A DNA stretch of 64,000 nucleotides from positions 1,116,001 to 1,180,000 of the forward strand of contig AP024889.1 in NCBI GenBank assembly GCA_024347015.1. Reading direction: 5' to 3'. Source of the stretch: Vibrio pectenicida (GTDB taxonomy: Bacteria > Pseudomonadota > Gammaproteobacteria > Enterobacterales > Vibrionaceae). The translations under genes were made by a program, and so were the position numbers. The notes below the pieces were generated by a model, which saw only the letters and a program-made list of their open reading frames with translations, searched no databases and had not been told where the DNA came from. Shown here one piece after another: positions 49,057 through 57,558 of this stretch; position 1 is the first letter of the stretch; each line of letters starts with the position of its first letter.

Positions 49057-49899
49057 ATGAGAAGGTCTAAGTGTTTTATTGATTCAAAGTATCTCCTGAC
49101 GCTGACTGAAGTAGCAAAGTATCGGAGTGTCACGGCTGCATCTGAATCGTTATTTATGACTCAGCCAGCCGTTTCACAACATATTAAAAAAATTGAGAAT
49201 ACAGTAGGAGTTGAAGTATTTGATAGAAAAGGTGGGTTTGACTTGACTCAGCATGGTAGGGTAGTTTTTGAACACGCAAAAAAAACCTTGAGCATGAATG
49301 AAGATTTGTTTGAGCAACTCAAAAATGTCAATCTAGGAAGTAGGCTTAATATTGCGATAGAAGATATATTTTGTCCTAGAGTTATTGAATTTGTTGTGAA
49401 CAAATTCAAAGAACTAAATTATCGTGAGCTTTCTTTTACAAGTTTTAGTCTAGAAAATAACCCCCCTTTAAAGGACTATGACATGATATTTACCACTAAG
49501 AGACTTCCTAAAAGCAAAGGGACTTCACACCATTTAGATACGGCAAGTTACGTTATAGTAAGACATAACACAAATTATAAGACACCAGCGAGAGTTGTAT
49601 TCTCGAATACATTAACAAAATCTTATGTTAGAAATGTACTCAGAGAACACGATATTTCTCAGGACGATATAGTCTATTGGCACATGACTAGCTCTTCGAC
49701 ATTGATGAAGAACGAACTTGAGGTGCCTAGAACTATCGTTGTTTGCCCAGACTGGTCTGTGGCCAGTAGTAGCTATGTAAAAACGCCTTTTTCACAGTTA
49801 GTGAATATGTATGTATGGAGTTGTGATGATGCCGCAACTAAGTTTAAGACATTTGACATATCTACAAATATAAAAAAATTCATCAATGAAGCTTATTAG
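49057..49899 (+). CDS. LysR family transcriptional regulator beside the tad locus
   Basis: 280 residues. The N-terminal winged helix is typical: YLLTLTEVAKYRSVTAASES, then MTQPAVSQHIKKIENTVG and FDRKGGFDLTQHG. The C-terminal sensing domain (from about 95) is short and poorly conserved, so no ligand can be named. AAGGTAA precedes the ATG. Its stop codon interlocks with that of the convergent prepilin peptidase gene (shared TTAG), and the locus it borders is tad, so it may control pilus genes; that is inference. Confidence 0.85.
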   Translation: MRRSKCFIDSKYLLTLTEVAKYRSVTAASESLFMTQPAVSQHIKKIENTVGVEVFDRKGGFDLTQHGRVVFEHAKKTLSMNEDLFEQLKNVNLGSRLNIAIEDIFCPRVIEFVVNKFKELNYRELSFTSFSLENNPPLKDYDMIFTTKRLPKSKGTSHHLDTASYVIVRHNTNYKTPARVVFSNTLTKSYVRNVLREHDISQDDIVYWHMTSSSTLMKNELEVPRTIVVCPDWSVASSSYVKTPFSQLVNMYVWSCDDAATKFKTFDISTNIKKFINEAY

Positions 49900-50345
49900 A
49901 AGCCTATATATAAAGCTGAAATAACACAGAATGAAAACCCAGAGATACTTATTGGGATTCCATAGGGGATACCATTCTCAAACATGTTTTTATTCATCAT
50001 TTTATAGTATATGGCCATTATTATGATTTGAACTCCTCCAATTAGACCAATTAAGGCTATGTACAGTAAAGAGAAAATAGGGTGTATTGCTAAGCTAAAA
50101 ACGCAAAGTAGCTTTAAATCGCCACCACCAAAATAGCCAAGAAACCAAAGTGGTGAAAATAAAATTAAAAACATAAAAAAAACGATCACAGAGCAGTTAA
50201 AGTACCCTAAATAAATCGACAGTATCGAGTTTAAAGCAAGCAAAGCTATATTTATTTTATTTGGTATTTCTCTTCGTGATATGTCAGTTAAACAAACTGA
50301 AAATGAAGATATAAAAGTTAAAATAATAATTGTTATTATGTTCAT
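49896..50345 (-). CDS. Flp prepilin peptidase (TadV/CpaA, A24 family)
   Basis: 149 residues, all membrane. The two catalytic aspartates of A24 peptidases are visible: Asp21 in CLTDISRREIPN and Asp in FGGGDLKLL near 76. A PYGIPISI segment near the end completes the family. It lacks the N-terminal methylase domain, as TadV-type enzymes do. It would cleave the Flp, TadE and TadF leaders. It is unusual in reading opposite to the rest of the operon, with flp divergent from it. Confidence 0.9.
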   Translation of the reverse strand: MNIITIIILTFISSFSVCLTDISRREIPNKINIALLALNSILSIYLGYFNCSVIVFFMFLILFSPLWFLGYFGGGDLKLLCVFSLAIHPIFSLLYIALIGLIGGVQIIIMAIYYKMMNKNMFENGIPYGIPISISGFSFCVISALYIGF

Positions 50346-50494
50346 TCGGAGATGGTAAATTATATATCTTAATTAGTTAATAATTATTTTATTATATAGG
50401 TATAAATAAAAATTATTTTATACCTTGTTGATATTACTGTATATTGACGGGGATTACATTGGTTCTTAGGCCGTTATTTAAAATCGAGGAAAAT

Positions 50495-50707
50495 ATGTTT
50501 AATAAATTTTTAAGAAATTGTATTGAACTTAAGTTAAAGCTTACAGATGACATTCGTGGAGTCACTGCAGTTGAATATGCAATTATAGCAGTAGTCATGT
50601 CAGGAATAATTTTATTGGTATTTCAAGAAGGAACATTAAAAGGTGCCATGAATGATGCAATGAAAAACATAACAGACAATATATCAAAAGCGAAGGGTAC
50701 AAGTTAA
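50495..50707 (+). CDS. flp: Flp type IVb prepilin
   Basis: 70 residues from the ATG at 50495, which has CGAGGA upstream; a longer frame from 50444 is rejected. The leader is 22 residues ending DDIRG, followed by VTAVEYAIIAVVMSGIILL, with Glu at mature position 5 and Tyr at 6, the Flp signature. The mature protein of 48 residues is the pilus subunit. A hairpin after the gene likely favours flp mRNA over the downstream genes. Confidence 0.93.
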   Translation: MFNKFLRNCIELKLKLTDDIRGVTAVEYAIIAVVMSGIILLVFQEGTLKGAMNDAMKNITDNISKAKGTS

Positions 50708-50739
50708 TATATTGATGGAGTTGTATTAATATATACTTT

Positions 50740-50755
50740 GAGGGGCTTTAGCCCC
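50740..50755 (+). terminator. Attenuator hairpin between flp and cpaB
   Basis: 6-bp GC-rich stem (AGGGGC and GCCCCT) with a TTTA loop, then an AT-rich tail with TTTT a few bases later. Partial termination would give more pilin than machine. Confidence 0.65.
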
Positions 50756-50777
50756 TATATAATTTTCTAGGTAAAAT

Positions 50778-51554
50778 ATGAATCGGACTATTATTGTTTT
50801 TGTGGTTGCATTAACAATATTCACTTTGGTATTCTTTTTGACTGAGAATATAAATTCTGATGTTGTTATTGAAGATGAATTAGAACCAGAGATATTGGTT
50901 TCAGTTTATCAAGTTGAGAATGATGTAAATAAAAGGGATATAGTTGAAAAAAATTTATTAACTATAACTAAAATCAGCCTTAAAGATTTTGAATTGAAAC
51001 AGTACATAGAAGTGAATGATTCAGCTTTAAATAATAATCTAATATTCAGAACTGGAGTTGATCGTGGTTCTCTACTAACTCGAGATATGTTTTCTATGCC
51101 AGGTGAAAATGATTATATTGATCTAGTATTACAGGAGAATGAAATTCCATATTTATATGATGACATTTCCAATTTCTCAGCCAAGTCATTAAACCTAAAC
51201 ACTGGTGATAAGATAAGCTTTGTCTCTACTACATCTTCAAAATCGAATATATTATTATCAGGTTATGATGATATTAGTCATCTAGTTAGTAAAGTGATTA
51301 TAAAAAATTCTCGAGTGATACAAGTACTAAAGGAAAAGAAAGAAAATACTGATGAATATAATACCAGTGTTGTTGTAGCTCTAAGCCCAAAACAAATTTT
51401 ATCGTTAGAAATGGCTCGAAAAATTGGTGATATAAGTATTATACCTTCTACCTTTAGTAGTGTAGATATGAGTGTAAGGAGTAGTCATCTTTTAGAAAAT
51501 CAGTTTGGTGTAAGAGAGTTACGTGGTGGGAGTAAGAATGAAAATAGCTATTAG
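50778..51554 (+). CDS. cpaB: Flp pilus assembly protein CpaB (RcpC)
   Basis: 258 residues. One N-terminal membrane helix (residues about 4-22) is followed by a SAF-type domain and RcpC-like beta repeats, seen in GVDRGSLLTRDMF and VVALSPKQILSLEMARKIGD. CpaB/RcpC proteins sit in the periplasm and help the secretin complex. It overlaps the secretin start by 17 bases. Confidence 0.85.
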   Translation: MNRTIIVFVVALTIFTLVFFLTENINSDVVIEDELEPEILVSVYQVENDVNKRDIVEKNLLTITKISLKDFELKQYIEVNDSALNNNLIFRTGVDRGSLLTRDMFSMPGENDYIDLVLQENEIPYLYDDISNFSAKSLNLNTGDKISFVSTTSSKSNILLSGYDDISHLVSKVIIKNSRVIQVLKEKKENTDEYNTSVVVALSPKQILSLEMARKIGDISIIPSTFSSVDMSVRSSHLLENQFGVRELRGGSKNENSY

Positions 51555-52866
51555 GTATATGTTTATATTTTTTATGACTGCATTATCATCAAATGGCTTT
51601 TCATCCGAAATTATGAACCTTGATCAAGGTAGTGCTAAGACAATAAATGTTAAACGTGAGATATCAACTGTATTTGTAGCCAATCCAGAAGTAGCAGATT
51701 ATAAGATTATTGATGCAAACAAAGTTGTGGTTTATGGCATTGGAGTAGGGACTACATCATTCATTGTTTATGATAGATCTGGCCATGAAATTCATAATTC
51801 TGAGCTTGTAATTAATCAGAGCCTAAGGTTGCTAAAGCAAACGTTACTTGCTCGTTTCCCAGGAGAGAAAATCACGGTTTCAAATATTGGAGACCAAGTC
51901 GTTTTAGACGGTATAGTTGGAAGTGAAGAGGTAAAAAAGAAAGTATATCGCTTGGTAGGTGAAATGCTTAATAAGGATAGACGACGACAGGTAACAAAAA
52001 GACTATCTCAAGATGGAAGTGACGATGGAGAGTTGGAGTTTACTGCCGAATATATTTATGAGCAGATAATTAATAACCTTAAAGTACTCGCTACCGAACA
52101 AATTAATGTCAAAATCACTGTAGCGGAAGTATCAAGTTCGTTTTTATCCACTTTGGGAGTTAGCTATAGTGATAGCTTAGGTGAGTCAGGCACGTTTATT
52201 AACAAGCTAACTAACTTTAGTTCTAAAGATATAGTCGCAGTTATTTCGGCTATTGGTAATGAAAGTATAGGACAGATACTAGCTGAACCAAATCTATCTG
52301 TTATTTCCGGTGAAAAGGCAAGTTTTCTCGTCGGTGGTGAGATACCAATTGCGATACGTGATGACAAGGGTGTATCTATCAGCTACAAGGAATATGGAGT
52401 TAGGCTATCAATGATTGCTAAAGTAACTGATTCGGAAAATATACGTCTATCTCTATACCCAGAAGTTAGTACTATAGATCAATCAAATAAAACATTTAAC
52501 GGTCTATTATCTGTTCCTGCTTTACACACCCGTAAAGCGGAAACAACGGTTCAACTAAAAAATGGACAAAGTTTTGTTCTAGCTGGTCTTTTGCGTACGG
52601 AAGAACAGGAATCGTTGAGTAAGGTCCCTTTATTAGGAGATATTCCTATTTTGGGGGCACTTTTTAGTCAAAGTAGAACTAATCGTAATAAAACAGAACT
52701 GGTAATAGTTGCGACAGTTAATTTGGTTAACCCAGTTGAAGCCGAAAAAATAAAATTACCGGGTTTTCATAGAACTAGTGACTTAGAGCGTCTATTAGGA
52801 ATTAACTTAGCTGATATTAAAGATCCTATGCTGGAAAAAACAATTAGCCAGGGTGGATTCAATTAA
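51538..52866 (+). CDS. cpaC: Tad secretin CpaC (RcpA)
   Basis: 442 residues from the ATG at 51538 (GGGAG upstream). A signal peptide ends near SSNGFSSE. The N-terminal pilus-formation domain has IFVANPEVADYKI-type strands (here TVFVANPEVADYKI) and GTTSFIVYD, then a BON-like repeat, and the C-terminal secretin domain with GEKASFLVGGEIPI, VQLKNGQSFVLAGLL and KVPLLGDIPILGALFS. It forms the outer-membrane channel for the Flp pilus. Confidence 0.93.
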   Translation: MKIAIRYMFIFFMTALSSNGFSSEIMNLDQGSAKTINVKREISTVFVANPEVADYKIIDANKVVVYGIGVGTTSFIVYDRSGHEIHNSELVINQSLRLLKQTLLARFPGEKITVSNIGDQVVLDGIVGSEEVKKKVYRLVGEMLNKDRRRQVTKRLSQDGSDDGELEFTAEYIYEQIINNLKVLATEQINVKITVAEVSSSFLSTLGVSYSDSLGESGTFINKLTNFSSKDIVAVISAIGNESIGQILAEPNLSVISGEKASFLVGGEIPIAIRDDKGVSISYKEYGVRLSMIAKVTDSENIRLSLYPEVSTIDQSNKTFNGLLSVPALHTRKAETTVQLKNGQSFVLAGLLRTEEQESLSKVPLLGDIPILGALFSQSRTNRNKTELVIVATVNLVNPVEAEKIKLPGFHRTSDLERLLGINLADIKDPMLEKTISQGGFN

Positions 52867-53315
52867 TGAAAATATTGCTTAAGATCAGCCTTATTATTAT
52901 CTTATCGGGTTGTAGTAATATCAATTCTAATGATCAAAACACTGTTGATATTGATGTTGTAGAAAAGACCATAGAATTTGTACAAGTTGGAAATGATGAT
53001 GTTAATCTTAACGTGAGGAAATTTGTAAAAGAGTTGAGTGAGAAAGATGCTAAATTTGATATTAAATATAACTCTGACTCTAGTGAGGCTATCAACGACA
53101 TTCGTCAAATATTTAATGATTTAGGGTTGAAATATTATTCATACAAATTCAGCTTGATAGATGATTTGGATTCTAAAAAGATAATTATTTCTGCAAAATA
53201 TTTTGTAATAAGAAATAAAGACTGTAAAGACATTGGTTTTTTGCAAGGAGAAAGTTATAAATTTGGCTGTATTGTTGAGTATAACAGAGTCACTAGCTTA
53301 GTTAACCCTATATAG
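52866..53315 (+). CDS. Tad lipoprotein CpaD/RcpB-like
   Basis: 149 residues. The lipoprotein signal ends ILSGCSN, with Cys at about 16. The end YKFGCIVEYNRVTSLVNPI fits the CpaD pattern FGC-x5-N-x3-MVxNP, so the assignment rests on the tail motif plus position between secretin and TadZ. RcpB/CpaD stabilises or gates the secretin. The start overlaps the secretin stop (TAATG). Confidence 0.75.
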   Translation: MKILLKISLIIILSGCSNINSNDQNTVDIDVVEKTIEFVQVGNDDVNLNVRKFVKELSEKDAKFDIKYNSDSSEAINDIRQIFNDLGLKYYSYKFSLIDDLDSKKIIISAKYFVIRNKDCKDIGFLQGESYKFGCIVEYNRVTSLVNPI

Positions 53316-53328
53316 AGTATATTTACTT

Positions 53329-54522
53329 ATGGATCTTAATAGTATTTTTAAATTTAATACTATCGCTGATGTAAAAAATAATATCAGTGATGTAGTAGTA
53401 TCTGAAGATGAGGTTTTTTTAAATTCAGTAAAAGAACTTTATACTATAGAAGGATTTTCTCAACCTGTTTTTTTATCTAAGTCAAGCTATCATGACTATT
53501 TGGAATCATACTCAAAAAAAATAAGAAACATTATATTTGACATGAGAAATACAGCTGATATTGAAAAGATTACTTCAGAAGTAATAACGGTATTAGATGT
53601 CAGCGTTTCATTATTAATAATAAGTGATGTTGATTCAATTTTGCTCCAGAATAAAGTGTGTTCTTTAGGTGGAGTTTATGTACTGTGGGATGATAACTTA
53701 GATAATTTACTATATTCAATTAGATCCGATCACAATAAAGCATCTTCTAATATTAAACAGACTCGTGTTGCGAAGAGAATATTAGTTCTAGGTTCCAAAG
53801 GAGGGGTAGGTGTATCTTTGATAAGCTCTTTACTCTCCTACTCTTTATCGTCAAAAGCATATTTAAAAACTCTCTTAGTTGACTATGATTCCACTGCAAT
53901 TAATAGTGATATTTATTCTGGTATTAAAGGCTTTAAACCTGGTCAAAATAATAAAAATGTCAATCAGATAGAAATAGATTCTGTTGTGGCAGAATCTTAT
54001 ATTAATAAGGTTTCTGAGAAACTAGATTATTTAATGTTGGAAAGAAATAGTGGAGATTTTAATAGTCATACATCGGCATTATTAAAAATTTCTTCAGAAC
54101 TAAGTGGAAAGTATAACTTTATTATTGATTCAGTTCCTGCAAATATGTTTGGAGAAATATATGATGATTGTTTTTTTGAAAGATATCATCATATATATAT
54201 AGTTTGTGAGCCATCTATTGGTTCATTACGTTCATGTAACAACTTAAAGAAAAAAATGTCAAAAGTAAGCTATAAAATAATAATAAATTTAATCCGACCA
54301 TTAAAAGAGTATATGTTATCAGTTGGCCAAGTCAAAGATAAGTTAAAAGTGATTGATACAGTCGATATACCCTACGAGCAGGGAATGGAGAAAAAAATAA
54401 TTCAGTATGGTATTGGATACTTAGAGAAATCGAAAATATTTGATTCAACTTCTTTAGCTATTCTAGAGTTGACTGGAAAAAATATAAATAATAAATCAAA
54501 AAAATCAATCTTTAAAATATGA
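53329..54522 (+). CDS. tadZ: Tad pilus localisation ATPase TadZ (CpaE)
   Basis: 397 residues. An N-terminal receiver-like domain (about 20-130) precedes a MinD/ParA-like domain whose P-loop reads LGSKGGVGVSLISSLL near 150. The second lysine of the classic deviant Walker box is replaced by Val, which is common in TadZ/CpaE. It is thought to place the Tad machine at the pole. The gene is very AT-rich and Asn/Ile/Ser-rich. It overlaps tadA by four bases. Confidence 0.85.
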   Translation: MDLNSIFKFNTIADVKNNISDVVVSEDEVFLNSVKELYTIEGFSQPVFLSKSSYHDYLESYSKKIRNIIFDMRNTADIEKITSEVITVLDVSVSLLIISDVDSILLQNKVCSLGGVYVLWDDNLDNLLYSIRSDHNKASSNIKQTRVAKRILVLGSKGGVGVSLISSLLSYSLSSKAYLKTLLVDYDSTAINSDIYSGIKGFKPGQNNKNVNQIEIDSVVAESYINKVSEKLDYLMLERNSGDFNSHTSALLKISSELSGKYNFIIDSVPANMFGEIYDDCFFERYHHIYIVCEPSIGSLRSCNNLKKKMSKVSYKIIINLIRPLKEYMLSVGQVKDKLKVIDTVDIPYEQGMEKKIIQYGIGYLEKSKIFDSTSLAILELTGKNINNKSKKSIFKI

Positions 54523-55784
54523 ATTATATTAAAGACATATACATACAATTACGCGATGAAATATTTGATGCGTTGGATGCTAGCACGCTTGGCGAAGTAA
54601 GCAGCGAAGAACTTGCTTCCCAATTAATGCATTCAGTTAATATTCTTATTAGTAGTCGTGACCTCCAAGTTAGTGTTCAACGACGCAATGAACTCGTTCA
54701 AGCCCTAGTTGATGAATTGAAAGGGCTAGGTCCGTTACAAGCCCTACTAAATAATGATGATATCTCAGACATCATGGTTAATGGTCCATCTGATGTCTTT
54801 ATTGAAGTAAATGGTAAAGTTGCCAAATCTCCAATCCAATTTGTAAATGAAAAGCAGCTGAATAATATAGCTAAGCGAATTGCATCTGAGGTCGGGCGAA
54901 GAATTGATGAATCTAAACCACTATGTGATGCGCGGTTGGCTGATGGTAGCCGCGTCAATATTGTTATGCCGCCACTAGCGTTAGATGGTACTTCAATTTC
55001 AATACGCAAGTTTAAACAACAAAAAATAAAACTTGAACACCTGGTTGAGTTTGGTGCCTTGTCTGCTGAAATGGCCAAACTCCTTTCGATTGCAAGTCAC
55101 TGCAAGTGTAATATATTAATTTCTGGTGGTACAGGCTCGGGTAAAACTACGCTGCTTAATGCTCTTTCGGGTTTTATCGGTGAGGGCGAACGTGTGGTAA
55201 CTATCGAAGATGCAGCAGAGCTTCAGCTCCAGCAGCCTCATATTGTGCGTTTGGAAACAAGACAAGCAAGTGTTGAAGGCACAGGGGAGGTTTCTGCTCG
55301 AGATTTAGTTATTAATTCACTTCGTATGCGGCCCGACAGGATTATTGTTGGTGAATGTCGCGGAGGTGAAGCTTTTGAAATGTTGCAAGCTATGAATACT
55401 GGCCATGATGGCTCAATGTCGACACTGCACGCTAATACTCCTCGCGACGCTATAGCTCGTACAGAAAGTATGGTCATGATGGCTACGGCAAGTCTGCCTT
55501 TAGCCGCAATAAGGCGAACGATTGTTAGTGCTGTAGACCTTATTGTTCAAGTAAGAAGGCTACACGATGGTAGCCGAAAAGTAATGTATATTTCGGAAGT
55601 TCTGGGAATGGAAGGTGATAATGTTGTTATGGAGGATATTTTTCGTTTTCATACAGAATCAGCTCTAGATAAAGGGAAAGTACAAGGTAAGTTTTATTCT
55701 CCAGGGCTTTCAACTCGTTCTGTTATATATGAAAGAGCAAGATTTTACGGATTGGAAGATACAGTAAAAGAGATCTTTGTATGA
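54519..55784 (+). CDS. tadA: Tad pilus assembly ATPase TadA (CpaF)
   Basis: 421 residues of the type II/IV secretion ATPase superfamily. Walker A reads ISGGTGSGKTTLLN near 203, the Asp box VTIEDAAELQL near 225, Walker B RPDRIIVGECRGGEAF near 268, and the His box GHDGSMSTLHANTP near 292. It powers pilus assembly (and perhaps retraction) from the cytoplasm. Its base composition is visibly less AT-rich than its neighbours. Confidence 0.95.
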   Translation: MNYIKDIYIQLRDEIFDALDASTLGEVSSEELASQLMHSVNILISSRDLQVSVQRRNELVQALVDELKGLGPLQALLNNDDISDIMVNGPSDVFIEVNGKVAKSPIQFVNEKQLNNIAKRIASEVGRRIDESKPLCDARLADGSRVNIVMPPLALDGTSISIRKFKQQKIKLEHLVEFGALSAEMAKLLSIASHCKCNILISGGTGSGKTTLLNALSGFIGEGERVVTIEDAAELQLQQPHIVRLETRQASVEGTGEVSARDLVINSLRMRPDRIIVGECRGGEAFEMLQAMNTGHDGSMSTLHANTPRDAIARTESMVMMATASLPLAAIRRTIVSAVDLIVQVRRLHDGSRKVMYISEVLGMEGDNVVMEDIFRFHTESALDKGKVQGKFYSPGLSTRSVIYERARFYGLEDTVKEIFV

Positions 55785-56695
55785 TTTTTTCTTTAGCATT
55801 AATTTGGGCTTTAGTTATTGTTTTTATTATTATTGTTTATAGGAAGAATAATAGATTAATAGATGAGATCATTGAATTTGGCTTAGATGAGGAGAGTGTA
55901 GAGGATGTAAAGTCAATTATTGATTCATATCATTTTGACCAAACTTTTAAAGGACGTACTAGGCAAAAATTTAAGCGGTTTATATCAGTATTTAGACCTA
56001 ATATATATAAAAAAATAGTTATCTTTATTGTGGCAAGCTTTATTGTTACATTTTTAATAAAAAGTTTAATTCTTAGTCTAAGTTATTTATCTAGTTTGAT
56101 AATAATTACTCCCATTCTATTTGTCTTATTTTATCTAAAGCTTAAACAATTACAAGAACAGAGCTTTAAACAGAACTTTCCTGATGCTCTCACGATATTG
56201 GGCGGTGCAATGTCTGCAGGTCAAAGTATTGTACATGCTTTTGAATATGTGGGTAATCAACTAGATAATGAAGTTGGAATGGAATTTAAGACTATGTCGG
56301 AAAGATTACTTATAGGAGAAGATGCCGACGATGTACTTGAAAGAAGCAGTAACAGCTTTCCATATTTGGAGTATTTCTTTTTTATATCAACGATTCGTAT
56401 AAATTTGAGTAGAGGCGGGCAGCTTAAAGAGGTTATTAATAAGATTAATCGAATAATGTTTGAATCGCGCGCAATGGAAAAAAAGAAGAATGCCTTAACA
56501 TCTGAAGCTCGTTCATCAGCAAAAATTGTTGCCTGTCTACCAGTTATATTTATTATAATTCTAAAGTTTACTAGCCCAGAAAATTACGATTTTGTAATGT
56601 TTCAAGATGGAGGGAAACCAATATTCTATTATGTTTTAATAAGTGAATCTATTGGTTTCTTTATAATATGGCTTATATTAAAAACGGTTGAATGA
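55781..56695 (+). CDS. tadB: Tad inner-membrane platform protein TadB
   Basis: 304 residues with membrane helices at the N terminus (1-20), about 85-125 and the C terminus. The cytoplasmic GspF-like domain includes NFPDALTILGGAMSAGQSIV and ISTIRINLSRGGQLKEVI. It pairs with TadC as the platform of the pilus. The start overlaps tadA in ATGA. Confidence 0.9.
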   Translation: MIFSLALIWALVIVFIIIVYRKNNRLIDEIIEFGLDEESVEDVKSIIDSYHFDQTFKGRTRQKFKRFISVFRPNIYKKIVIFIVASFIVTFLIKSLILSLSYLSSLIIITPILFVLFYLKLKQLQEQSFKQNFPDALTILGGAMSAGQSIVHAFEYVGNQLDNEVGMEFKTMSERLLIGEDADDVLERSSNSFPYLEYFFFISTIRINLSRGGQLKEVINKINRIMFESRAMEKKKNALTSEARSSAKIVACLPVIFIIILKFTSPENYDFVMFQDGGKPIFYYVLISESIGFFIIWLILKTVE

Positions 56696-57558
56696 TGCAA
56701 AGATATACGTTTTTAATGTTTTTTTTCATTATATGTGTTGTAATTTCATTTGTAATTATTAGTTTCTTAGAAAATGTCAAGATTAAAATTATTGTAAACA
56801 AAATTATCGATATTAATTTTAAAGAAAATAATATTAAATATTACATAATTAAATTTCTTTCTAAGTTTTACTACAATAGGGAAGAAATTGAAGGAAAACT
56901 TAACTCTGCTGGAATATACTATGAATGGGTTGCTCAGTGTTACTATATAGTAAAGGTCGTACTTTTTGTTTTATCCCTTATAATTATATCAATGCTTCTA
57001 TTATTAGATTATTCTAGTTCTTTATCATCTTTATTGTATTTACTAGCATCATTATTTGTTTTTGTTATATATCCTGACATGTATATTGATCGTCGTGCAA
57101 AGAAAAATATTAATCATATCAGTTCTAGACTGCCATTTTTACTTGATTTAATGAATGTCTGTGTCCAGACTGGAATGACAATAGAATCTAGTTTGGAATA
57201 TCTATCAAAGGAATTAAAAACTGTTGATATTCATTTAGCTAGAGTTGTTTCTATAACGGCTGAGCGATCAAAATTAGTCGGCTTACAGAAATCGCTCGAA
57301 GAGTTTTATAAATTAGTGCCCACTAGTGAATCACAGAGTTTTGTTATGACATTAATACAGAGTTTACAGTTTGGTTCCTCTATAGGTGCTGTTCTATCGA
57401 CTTTGTCTAAAGATATAAGAGAAATAAATATTATGACTATGGAAGAAAAAATAGGAAAGATGGGATCTAAGATGTCTATTCCTCTTATTGTATTTATTAT
57501 GGCTCCTATCGTTATACTAATAACTGCTCCAGGAATTATGAGGATGTTAATGCAATGA
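56692..57558 (+). CDS. tadC: Tad inner-membrane platform protein TadC
   Basis: 288 residues with helices near 5-25, 80-130 and the C terminus. The GspF domain shows LPFLLDLMNVCVQTGMTIES and LIQSLQFGSSIGAVLSTLSK with the MEEKIGKMGSKMSIPL end. It is TadB's partner. Very AT-rich; the start overlaps tadB in an ATGATG-type junction, and the stop overlaps tadD. Confidence 0.9.
   Translation: MMQRYTFLMFFFIICVVISFVIISFLENVKIKIIVNKIIDINFKENNIKYYIIKFLSKFYYNREEIEGKLNSAGIYYEWVAQCYYIVKVVLFVLSLIIISMLLLLDYSSSLSSLLYLLASLFVFVIYPDMYIDRRAKKNINHISSRLPFLLDLMNVCVQTGMTIESSLEYLSKELKTVDIHLARVVSITAERSKLVGLQKSLEEFYKLVPTSESQSFVMTLIQSLQFGSSIGAVLSTLSKDIREINIMTMEEKIGKMGSKMSIPLIVFIMAPIVILITAPGIMRMLMQ

Noticed and set aside
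53770..53820. Missing lysine in the TadZ P-loop (KGGVGVS) as a sign of a dead ATPase
   Set aside because: TadZ/CpaE proteins commonly lack this lysine, so it is a family trait.
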